Of a stretch of 64,000 nucleotides of DNA, positions 16,654 through 23,979 are shown one piece after another. A program made the position numbers and the translations under genes. The stretch spans positions 682,001 to 746,000 of the forward strand of contig NZ_LT859959.1 of the NCBI RefSeq assembly GCF_900176205.1, in the 5' to 3' direction. Each line of letters starts with the position of its first letter. Position 1 is the first letter of the stretch. The notes under the pieces are model-generated. The model saw only the letters and a program-made list of their open reading frames with translations. It was not told the DNA's origin and ran no database searches. The DNA is from Bradyrhizobium sp. ORS 285 (GTDB lineage Bacteria > Pseudomonadota > Alphaproteobacteria > Rhizobiales > Xanthobacteraceae).

Positions 16654-16701
16654 CGAAAATAATTGCACGGCCGCTGTCGGCGCGCCTGATTGCCGACCGT
16701 C
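16654..16701 (+). promoter_or_regulatory. ECF42-type promoter P3 (three-gene YCII operon)
   Basis: Upstream CGAAAATAATTG (16654-16665), 9 nt, -35 TGTCGGC (16675-16681), exactly 16 nt, -10 CGTC (16698-16701). The first YCII ATG is 52 nt further on. The core is identical to P1 and P2. Confidence 0.8.
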
Positions 16702-16753
16702 TTTGATGAAGAGCGCAGGGGAGACCTGCCGCAGCATCAGGGAGAGTGTGATC

Positions 16754-17167
16754 ATGCGTTTCATGGTGATCGTGAAAGCAACGCAGGACTCGGAGGCGGG
16801 CATGCTGCCGACCCGTGAAGAATTTGCCGAGATGGGCCGGTTCAACGAGGGACTGATCAAGGCCGGCATGATGGAAACGGGGGAGGGTCTGCATCCGACC
16901 GCCAGGGGCGCGCGGATCGATTTTTCCGGCGGCGAGCCTCGCGTGGCGCACGGCCCGTTCAAGTACACCGGCGACCTCGTCGGAGGCTACTGGATTATCA
17001 AGGCGGATTCGCTCGATCAGGTCATCGCCGCCATGACGCGCGCGCCGTTCCCGAGCGGCCAGCTGGAGATACGGCGGATCTACGCGGCGGAGGATTTCGG
17101 CGAGGCGCTCGCGCCTGAACTGCGCGCGCAGGAAGATCGGCTGCATGCGCTGGCGGCGAACGGCTGA
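16754..17167 (+). CDS. YCII/DGPF domain protein
   Basis: 137 residues. YCII fold: MRFMVIVKATQDSEAG start, FNEGLIKAGMMETGEGLHPT, then the H-G-P-F motif (VAHGPFKYTGDLVGGYWII) in place of the more usual D-G-P-F, and the C-terminal LEIRRIYAAEDF. A long upstream in-frame extension is ignored because the family start and a GGGAGAG ribosome site define ATG 16754. First gene of an operon with two further YCII genes behind promoter P3. Role unknown; probably a member of the ECF42 stress response. Confidence 0.92.
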   Translation: MRFMVIVKATQDSEAGMLPTREEFAEMGRFNEGLIKAGMMETGEGLHPTARGARIDFSGGEPRVAHGPFKYTGDLVGGYWIIKADSLDQVIAAMTRAPFPSGQLEIRRIYAAEDFGEALAPELRAQEDRLHALAANG

Positions 17168-17199
17168 CGCATTGCGCAATCGGACGAGGAGCAGACGCG

Positions 17200-17616
17200 A
17201 TGCGATTCATGATGCTGATGATCCCGCTCGGCTATGAGAATGCGCCGCCGGACGTGCAGCTCGATCCCGAGCGGGTCGCGGCGATGATGCGCTACAACCA
17301 GGCGCTCAAGGAGGCCGGCGTGCTGATCACGCTGGAGGGGCTGCATCCACCGTCGACGGGAGCGCGGGTCTCATTCCCCGGCGGCAAGCCTGTCGTGACG
17401 GATGGTCCGTTCGCCGAGGCGAAGGAGGTGCTCGGCGGCTTCTGGATGATCGAGGTCGGCTCGCGCGAGGAGGCGATCGCCTGGGCCAAGCGATGCCCGG
17501 CGTCCGACAACGAGATCATCGAGATCCGCCAGGTTCAGGAGATGACGGATTTTTCCGAGGAGGTGCAGCAGGCGCTGTCCGGCTTCGCCGAGCTGCCGCA
17601 TGCCGGCCGTGCCTGA
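17200..17616 (+). CDS. YCII/DGPF domain protein
   Basis: 138 residues. Canonical D-G-P-F motif (VVTDGPFAEAKEVLGGFWMI), preceded by YNQALKEAGVLITLEGLHPP and followed by EIIEIRQVQEMTDFS. It is a paralogue of the protein at 16754, with which it shares the block before the motif. 32 bp separate the two genes, so they are co-transcribed. GAGGAG is visible in the leader. Confidence 0.93.
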   Translation: MRFMMLMIPLGYENAPPDVQLDPERVAAMMRYNQALKEAGVLITLEGLHPPSTGARVSFPGGKPVVTDGPFAEAKEVLGGFWMIEVGSREEAIAWAKRCPASDNEIIEIRQVQEMTDFSEEVQQALSGFAELPHAGRA

Positions 17617-17646
17617 TCCATTCGTTTCAACAGGGAGGGAAGTGCA

Positions 17647-18015
17647 ATGAGCGACAATAGCAACACCTATCTCGCCGTGTTTCTTGGCAGCAAGATGAGC
17701 CCCGCCTGGAAGGAATGGGACGCGCTGCCGGAGGCCGAGCGCAATGCGAGGGGACGGCAGGGCATGACGGCGTGGCAAGGCTGGGTCGAGCAGCACAAGG
17801 CTGCGATCGTCGCGCTGGGCGGGCCGCTCGGCAAGACCAAGCGGGTCGACAAAGGCGGGATCAACGACATCGCCAACGAGATGGGCGCGTTCACGGTGGT
17901 CCGCGCCGCCTCGCACGAGGATGCGGCAAAGATGTTCGAGGGCCATCCGCATTTCGCGATCTTCCCCGGCGAGCGGGTCGAGATCATGCCGGTGCTGCCG
18001 ATTCCAGGCGGTTAG
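17647..18015 (+). CDS. YCII-related protein, divergent member
   Basis: 122 residues. Lacks an exact D-G-P-F motif but keeps the YCII-like order: N-terminal strand YLAVFLGSKMSPAWKEW, helix WQGWVEQHKAAIVALGGPLG, and C-terminal FTVVRAASHEDAAKMF with a HPHFAIFPGERVEIMPV tail. GGGAGG lies upstream. Third gene of the P3 operon. Function unknown. Confidence 0.88.
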   Translation: MSDNSNTYLAVFLGSKMSPAWKEWDALPEAERNARGRQGMTAWQGWVEQHKAAIVALGGPLGKTKRVDKGGINDIANEMGAFTVVRAASHEDAAKMFEGHPHFAIFPGERVEIMPVLPIPGG

Positions 18016-18354
18016 CGCCCGCACAATTGCGCGTTGCCGAATCCCGCATCTTGCGACAAGCCCCGCTGCCACCCTCCCCTGGAGGGGGAGGGGCGGCTCG
18101 GATCCGCGTAGCGGAGGCGAGCCGGGGTGGGGTGACAGACGATCGGCATACTCGACGCCGAGGTTCTGCGGGTCACCTTCTGCTGGCATCCGTGAACTCC
18201 ACGCTGACCTCGCCCGGGGCTCACCCCACCCCGATCGCCCGCTGCGCGGGCGATCGACCCTCCCCCTCCAGGGGAGGGCGGCGGCTGTGCCTGGCGGTCG
18301 AACGCCCAAAAGTCTCTGGTGTCTTTCCTCCCGGCTCATGTAAAAGCCCTTCAC
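18016..18354. other. 339-bp intergenic region, mostly a dispersed repeat
   Basis: No gene is supported. The element at 18068-18280 fills most of it; the right end carries the TetR operator. Confidence 0.7.
18068..18280. repeat. about 210-bp dispersed repeat with inverted ends
   Basis: Left end ACCCTCCCCTGGAGGGGGAG and right end CCCTCCCCCTCCAGGGGAGG are inverted copies; inner blocks (GAGCCGGGGTGGGGTGA versus GGCTCACCCCACCCCGATCG) are also inverted. This is a frequent alphaproteobacterial intergenic element as I recall it. Possibly a non-autonomous palindromic element. Confidence 0.75.
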
Positions 18355-18359
18355 ATGAG
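18335..18359. promoter_or_regulatory. TetR autoregulatory operator over the start codon
   Basis: Imperfect 25-bp palindrome CTCATGT-N11-ACATGAG. Its 19-bp core (18338-18356) matches the palindrome at 19152-19170 at 14 of 19 positions. The tetR ATG (18355) lies inside it. Confidence 0.7.
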
Positions 18360-19074
18360 CTGGCGCAAGGAGCAGCGCCGCGCCGAGCGCGGCTATCATC
18401 ACGGCAACCTCAAGGAGGCGCTGCTGCAGGCGGCGCTCGACCTGATCGCGCAAAAAGGAGCCGCGGGCTTCACCTTCGCCGATGCGGCGCGGATGGCGGG
18501 CGTCAGCCCGGCCGCGCCGTATCGCCATTTCCGTGATCGGGATGAGCTGCTGTCGAGCATCGCGCAGCGCGGCTTCGAGCAGTTCGAGTCTCGGCTGTCG
18601 GCCGCCTGGGATGATGGCCGCCCCGACACGGTCACGGCGTTCGAGCGCGTCGGCAAGGCCTATCTCGCTTTCGCCCGCGAGGAGCCGGCGTTCTACTCGG
18701 CGATGTTCGAATCCGGCGTGCCGGCGGATTCGACGCCGGGTCTGCTCGCGGCGGGCGACAGCGCGTTCGGCGTGATCCGTGCCGCCGCCGAGCGGTTGGC
18801 GGCGCTCGCGCCACCCGGCGTGCCCCGACCGCCGGCGATGATGATGGCGCTGCACATCTGGTCGATGGCCCACGGCATCGCTTCGCTGTTCGCGCGGGGC
18901 GACGCCGCCCGGCGCAAGCTGCCGATGTCGCCGGAGGAGCTCTTGGAAGCCGAGGTGCTGATTTATCTGCGCGGGCTCGGTTTCAGCACCGATCGCCAGA
19001 CCGCCGCCAAGCCCGAGCCCCCGCCGCTGCCGGATGACGACAAGCCGGCGGGCCCGTGGGGCCGGGCGAAATAA
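18355..19074 (+). CDS. TetR family regulator with WHG-type ligand domain
   Basis: 239 residues from ATG 18355. TetR helix-turn-helix at about 15-65 (YHHGNLKEALLQAALDLIAQ ... FADAARMAGVSPAAPYRHFRDRDELL). The C-terminal domain carries WSMAHGIASLF, close to the WHG motif of TetR_C_33-type regulators (here Trp-Ser-Met-Ala-His-Gly). The start codon overlaps a palindromic operator, which implies tight autorepression. The same palindrome lies in front of the DUF2852 gene downstream, the likely second target. The proline-rich tail is unremarkable. Confidence 0.92.
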   Translation: MSWRKEQRRAERGYHHGNLKEALLQAALDLIAQKGAAGFTFADAARMAGVSPAAPYRHFRDRDELLSSIAQRGFEQFESRLSAAWDDGRPDTVTAFERVGKAYLAFAREEPAFYSAMFESGVPADSTPGLLAAGDSAFGVIRAAAERLAALAPPGVPRPPAMMMALHIWSMAHGIASLFARGDAARRKLPMSPEELLEAEVLIYLRGLGFSTDRQTAAKPEPPPLPDDDKPAGPWGRAK

Positions 19075-19124
19075 GGTTCAACGACAGAGCGAAAATATTC
19101 CGGGCGGCGCGTCAGGTGGCCGCC

Positions 19125-19170
19125 TTGACAAAATCACGGGTTGAGCTAGCTATGTAAATGTTATTTACAT
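19125..19170 (+). promoter_or_regulatory. promoter with perfect TetR-type operator for the DUF2852 gene
   Basis: TTGACA (19125-19130), then a TAGCTAT-like -10 area about 16-17 nt on, overlapped by a perfect dyad ATGTAAAT-GTT-ATTTACAT (19152-19170). Repressor binding here would block the promoter. The palindrome resembles the operator at 18338. Confidence 0.65.
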
Positions 19171-19203
19171 TCACACGGCATGGCGCCGCGAATGGAGAGG
19201 GAG

Positions 19204-19692
19204 ATGGCCTACACCGCAGATGTCAATCGATGGCGCGGTTCGGAGGAGGAGCGCAGGTACCGGCCCCATATGATGGAGTCGCCCTGGCATCCCGGCTGGA
19301 TCGCGGTGACCGTGCTCGGCTTCATCATCTGGTGGCCGATCGGACTTGCCCTTCTCTTTTTCACACTCGGGAGCAGAAAGATGGCGTGCTGGAACGGCGG
19401 GGATCGCTGGTCGAACAAGATGGAGCGGATGCAGTGGAAGATGGACCGCATGCGCGACAAGATGGAGCGCCGCGGCTTCGGCTTTGGCTTCTCCGCGCCG
19501 TCGTCGAGCGGCAACCGTGCCTTCGATGAGTACCGCATGGAGACGCTGCGCCGGCTCGAGGAAGAGCAGCAGGAGTTCCGCGACTTCCTGACCCGGCTGC
19601 GTCACGCCAAGGACAAGGAAGAGTTCGACGCCTTCATGGCGCAGCACAAGCCGCGTCCGGCCACGCCGCCGAACGACCAGCCCCAGAGCTGA
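19204..19692 (+). CDS. DUF2852 membrane protein
   Basis: 162 residues. One or two membrane spans near the N-terminus (GWIAVTVLGFIIWWPIGLALLFF), a Met/Arg/Lys-rich middle (NKMERMQWKMDRMRDKMERR) and an amphipathic coiled-coil-like C-terminal half with the conserved FDEYRMETLRRLEEEQQEF block that defines DUF2852. ATG 19204 follows GGAGAGG; a second Met at 19180 is possible but has no ribosome site. Probably an inner-membrane protein under control of the upstream TetR. Function unknown. Confidence 0.88.
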   Translation: MAYTADVNRWRGSEEERRYRPHMMESPWHPGWIAVTVLGFIIWWPIGLALLFFTLGSRKMACWNGGDRWSNKMERMQWKMDRMRDKMERRGFGFGFSAPSSSGNRAFDEYRMETLRRLEEEQQEFRDFLTRLRHAKDKEEFDAFMAQHKPRPATPPNDQPQS

Positions 19693-19772
19693 TCACCTAA
19701 GCGCTGATCACTGAAGCACTGATCGACCGATCCTGACGCCGCAGGGCTTTCAGCCCCCGCCCTGACGGCACG

Positions 19773-19806
19773 AGACGCCCGCCCGCGGTCCCGCTGGCGG
19801 GCGTCT
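19773..19806 (+). terminator. terminator-like hairpin after DUF2852 gene
   Basis: AGACGCCCGCC, 12-nt loop, GGCGGGCGTCT: perfect 11-bp stem followed by only a weak T-rich stretch (TGCGTT). Confidence 0.55.
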
Positions 19807-19956
19807 TGCGTTCCGGGATACCGCTGGGCTGCGGCAGCTCGCCGCTGCCGTTCGCCGGCCGAATGCCTGCGGAACTCGCAAGGGCCTGATCACAAAGGCT
19901 CTATCTGGCTGTCCTGGCTCGCCCTTTGACCTCCGCAAAACTCCGCGGTAACCCCG

Positions 19957-19985
19957 CCTTAACCCCGGAGGGGGTTTGGTTAAGG
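19957..19985. promoter_or_regulatory. inverted repeat upstream of tolQ
   Basis: CCTTAACC-N13-GGTTAAGG, a perfect 8-bp dyad about 200 bp before tolQ. It contains TTAA half-sites but not at CtrA spacing. Possible regulatory site for the tol operon; function unproven. Confidence 0.35.
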
Positions 19986-20181
19986 GGCGCTTACGGGCGC
20001 CGAGCCCTTGTTTTGACACGTTGGCAGAGGAAGCAGGCCACATATGGCTTCGGCGGGCCTCTTAAAGCGATCAGTTCAGGGCTTTCTTGCGTAGGCGCTT
20101 CGCGCCGCGACGGCATCCGGCGTGGAACGGCGGATGCATGGTCCCGGGTGTCCCGGGCTGTTGGTTGAGAGGATACTGCGG

Positions 20182-20856
20182 ATGGAAGGCGACTTCTCCC
20201 TGATCGCGCTGTTCTGGCAGGCGCATTGGGTCGTGAAGGGCGTGATGCTCGGCCTCATCACCTGCTCGGTCTGGGTGTGGGCGATCGCGATCGACAAGCT
20301 GTTCCTCTATTCCCGGACGCGCCGCTCGATGGACCGGTTCGAGCAGGCGTTCTGGTCAGGCGAGTCGATCGAGGAGCTCTATCGGGTGCTCTCCGCCAAG
20401 CCGACGCAGTCGATGGCGGCCTGCTTCGTCGCCGCAATGCGCGAGTGGAAGCGGTCGTTCGAGGGCCATGCGCGGTCGTTCGCGGGCCTGCAGATGCGCA
20501 TTGAAAAAGTGATGAACGTCTCGATCGCGCGCGAGGTCGAGCGGCTCGAACGCCGGCTCCTCGTGCTCGCCACGGTCGGTTCCGCCGGCCCCTTCGTCGG
20601 CCTGTTCGGCACCGTCTGGGGCATCATGACGAGCTTCCAGGCCATCGCCGGCTCCAAGAACACCTCGCTCGCGGTGGTCGCGCCGGGTATCGCGGAGGCG
20701 CTGTTCGCGACCGCCATCGGCCTGATCGCGGCCATTCCGGCGACGATTTTCTACAACAAGTTCTCCTCGGAGGTGAACCGGCAGGCGCAGCGCCTGGAGG
20801 GCTTCGCAGATGAATTTTCCGCCATCCTGTCCCGTCAGATCGACGAGCGGGGATGA
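20182..20856 (+). CDS. tolQ: TolQ, inner-membrane proton-channel subunit of Tol-Pal
   Basis: 224 residues from ATG 20182 (AGAGGA upstream); an in-frame Met 20 codons earlier is less likely. ExbB/TolQ family: a first membrane span near GVMLGLITCSVWVWAIAIDKLF, a cytoplasmic loop, then ATVGSAGPFVGLFGTVWGIM and APGIAEALFATAIGLIAAIPATIFYN, the two spans that line the proton path. TolQ with TolR energises TolA for outer-membrane constriction at division. The tolQ-tolR gap is 39 bp. Confidence 0.97.
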   Translation: MEGDFSLIALFWQAHWVVKGVMLGLITCSVWVWAIAIDKLFLYSRTRRSMDRFEQAFWSGESIEELYRVLSAKPTQSMAACFVAAMREWKRSFEGHARSFAGLQMRIEKVMNVSIAREVERLERRLLVLATVGSAGPFVGLFGTVWGIMTSFQAIAGSKNTSLAVVAPGIAEALFATAIGLIAAIPATIFYNKFSSEVNRQAQRLEGFADEFSAILSRQIDERG

Positions 20857-20895
20857 GGGCGGGTATAATGGCGGCCGGATCGTGAGTATCGCAGC

Positions 20896-21374
<479 letters not shown>

Positions 21375-21378
<4 letters not shown>

Positions 21379-22409
21379 CGGCAAGGGACCTCATCCAGTT
21401 CGTTCGGACGCGCAAGGGCACGGTTCTCTCCGTGGCCTTGCACGTGCTCGTGCTGGGATGGGGTCTGTTCAGCTTCTCCGCGCGCTCGATGGTGGCGCCG
21501 CCGGAGGATCTGGTGCCAGTCGACGTGATCTCCGAGGACAACACCTCGAAGGCCAAGGCCGGCTCGCTCAGCGGCAAGAAGGAATCGCAGAAGCTGCTCG
21601 CCGACAAGATCGGCGAGAAGAAGCCGACCGAGGACATCGTCGGCAAGGTCGACACCAAGCAGGTCACCGAGACCGACGCCGCGCCCGAGCCGAAGCCCAA
21701 GCCGGAGAAGCCGGTCGAGAAGAAGCCCGATCCGCCGAAGCCGGTCGAGAAGCAGCCGGATACGCCGAAGCCTGTCGCCGAGAAGAAGCCGGATCCGCCG
21801 AAGCCTCTGCCTGCCGAAAAGCCGAAGCCGGAGGAGAAGAAGCCCGATCCGTTCAATCCGGACCAGATCGCGAGCGTGCTCAACAAGGAAAAGGCCAAGC
21901 AGCCGCCGAAGCCGCAGCCGGCGCCCGCCGCGCCGCCGGAGCCGCCGAAGCACAAGAGCGAGCGCAAGTTCGACGCCGAGAAGATGGCGAGCCTGATCAA
22001 TCAGAAGGACCCGACGCGGCAGGCCGTGACGGGGGCCGAGCTGAACGCCAACGCAGCGCTGGGCGCCGCGCAGGGCACGGCCGAGGCCAACGTGGCGAGT
22101 TGGCAGAACGCCTTCCAGCAGGCGGTCGGCCGTTGTTTCAATCTGCCCTACACCGGCGTGGATGAAGACAAGATCGAGGTCGATATCGATATCCAGCTGC
22201 GCCCCGATGGATCGCTGGCCGCCGTGCCGGCGGTCGTCGGAACACGCGGACCGTCGCGGGTCAGCGTGTCGATGGCGGAAAACGCCAAGCGCGCGGTCGA
22301 AAATTGCGCGCCCTATTCGTTCCTGCCGAAGAACCGGTACAATGAGTGGAAGCTCGTGCCGACGACTTTCAACCTCAAAATGATGAATTCCATGCGAGGC
22401 CGAACTTGA
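21375..22409 (+). CDS. tolA: TolA, periplasm-spanning Tol protein
   Basis: 344 residues. Single N-terminal membrane anchor (about 18-35, [18 protein letters not shown]), then a long Lys/Pro/Glu-rich periplasmic linker (about 85-205) with many KPDPPKP-type units, and a C-terminal TolA/TonB-like domain (about 225-344) with two Cys ([10 protein letters not shown] and ENCAPYSF) that may form a disulfide. It links TolQR to TolB/Pal. The coding end overlaps the TTG start of tolB. Confidence 0.93.
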
Positions 22410-23764
22410 CGACACCTCCGAAGCGCACGACCGGATTTTTTTCGCGGCGCGAGCTGCTGCTGACCGGAGGCGCCGCGATGGCGGCGCTGGGGGCTGGTCC
22501 TGCGCTGGCACAACAGCAGGGCGGCCGTATCGTGATCTTGCCGAGCGGCGAGTTCAAGCCGATCCCCATCGCGATTCCGCCGTTCGTGCCGGGCGGCGCC
22601 GGCGACGCCGATGTCGGCAACGGCATCGCGCAGGTGATCACCAACAACCTGAAGCGCAGCGGACTGTTCATTCCGGTCGACCCCGCGGCGTTTCCCGAGC
22701 GCATCAGCAATTTCGACGTGCTGCCGCAATTCGCGAGCTGGAGGCCGCTCGATCTGCGCGGTCTCGTCACCGGCCGCGCCACGCGTCAATCCGACGGCCG
22801 GCTGAAAGTGGAGTTTCGGTTGTGGGATCCGACCTCGGGCCAGCAACTCGCCGGCAATGCATTTCTGACGGCGCCGGAATATTGGCGGCGCATCGCGCAC
22901 ATCATCTCCGATCAGATCTACACGCAGATGACCGGCGAGAAGGGCTATTTCGACAGCCGTGTGGTGTTCGTCGACGAAAGCGGGCCGTCGGAGCGACGCG
23001 TCAAGCGGCTGGCGCTGATGGATCAGGACGGCGCCAATGTGCGCTATCTCACCCGCGGCGCCGACCTCGTGCTCACGCCGCGGTTCTCGCCGTCGAGCCA
23101 GGAAATCACCTATATGGAGTTCGGACAGGGCGACCCCAGGGTCTATCTGTTCAACATCGAGACCGGCCAGCGCGAGATCGTCGGCAACTTTCCCGGTATG
23201 TCGTTCTCGCCGCGCTTCTCGCCGGATGGCCAGCGCATCATCCTCAGCCTTCAGCAGGGCGGCAACTCCAATCTGTTCGTGATGGATCTGCGCTCGCGCA
23301 CCACCACGCGGCTCACCGACACGCCGGCGATCGACACCTCGCCGTGCTACTCGCCGGACGGCAGCCAGATCTGCTTCGAGTCTGATCGCGGCGGCAAGCC
23401 GCAGATCTACGTGATGTCGGCCAATGGCGGCAACGCGCAGCGCATCTCGTTTGGCGAGGGCAGCTACTCGACGCCGGTGTGGTCGCCGCGCGGCGACTAC
23501 ATCGCCTTCACCAAGCAGGGCGGCGGCCAGTTCGCGATCGGCATCATGAAGACCGACGGCTCGGGCGAGCGCATCCTCACCTCGGGCTTCCACAACGAAG
23601 GCCCAACGTTTGCGCCGAACGGCCGCGTGCTGATGTTCTTCCGCGATCCCGGCGGCACCGCCGGCCCGTCGCTGTATTCGATCGACGTCTCCGGCCGCTT
23701 CGAGCAGAAGGTTCCGACGCCGGGCTTCGCGTCGGACCCGGCCTGGTCGCCGTTATTGTCGTAA
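22406..23764 (+). CDS. tolB: TolB, periplasmic beta-propeller, TTG start
   Basis: 452 residues. The start is inferred as TTG 22406, overlapping the tolA TGA (TTGA) with GAGG upstream; an upstream in-frame ATG at 22346 lies inside tolA and would destroy the signal peptide. The signal sequence carries [20 protein letters not shown], a twin-arginine-like motif. The N-terminal TolB domain is followed by a propeller of PD40/WD-like repeats ([48 protein letters not shown]). It mediates the Pal-TolA exchange. Confidence 0.95.
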   Translation: MTTPPKRTTGFFSRRELLLTGGAAMAALGAGPALAQQQGGRIVILPSGEFKPIPIAIPPFVPGGAGDADVGNGIAQVITNNLKRSGLFIPVDPAAFPERISNFDVLPQFASWRPLDLRGLVTGRATRQSDGRLKVEFRLWDPTSGQQLAGNAFLTAPEYWRRIAHIISDQIYTQMTGEKGYFDSRVVFVDESGPSERRVKRLALMDQDGANVRYLTRGADLVLTPRFSPSSQEITYMEFGQGDPRVYLFNIETGQREIVGNFPGMSFSPRFSPDGQRIILSLQQGGNSNLFVMDLRSRTTTRLTDTPAIDTSPCYSPDGSQICFESDRGGKPQIYVMSANGGNAQRISFGEGSYSTPVWSPRGDYIAFTKQGGGQFAIGIMKTDGSGERILTSGFHNEGPTFAPNGRVLMFFRDPGGTAGPSLYSIDVSGRFEQKVPTPGFASDPAWSPLLS

Positions 23765-23776
23765 CGGCGGCGGCCT

Positions 23777-23797
23777 CGGCGCGGCTCGCTCGCGCCG
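23777..23797 (+). terminator. hairpin after tolB
   Basis: CGGCGCG, 7-nt loop, CGCGCCG, without a clear U-run. May end or attenuate the tolQRAB transcript before the GGDEF-EAL gene. Confidence 0.4.
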
Positions 23798-23979
23798 TAG
23801 TGGACGTCATTTTTTGAGTCGCGCGATGCGTGTTGTCGGCGAAATTAGAACCATTCGTTGCAGGAGCCCGGTAGTGTTTGCCTAGTTCGCTGAATTCGCG
23901 GTGGTTTTCCTGCATTCCTGCGCTGCGGCAACGCTTCGCTAACGACGTTCGCTCAGAAAGACTTCACTTGCGAACGGTA

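Larger units (their letters stand above)
19693..20181. other. 489-bp intergenic region ahead of tolQ
   Basis: No gene is supported. It contains a terminator-like hairpin (19773-19806), an inverted repeat CCTTAACC-N13-GGTTAAGG (19957-19985), and presumably the tolQ promoter, since the usual upstream partner ybgC is far away. Confidence 0.6.

Noticed and set aside
17371..18873. A 500-codon minus-strand open frame
   Set aside because: Antisense to the YCII genes, a repeat and the TetR gene; no family resemblance.
23831..23855. A fourth ECF42 promoter (TGTCGGC near 23835)
   Set aside because: The downstream CGTT is at 15 nt rather than 16 and is not CGTC, and no YCII-type gene follows.
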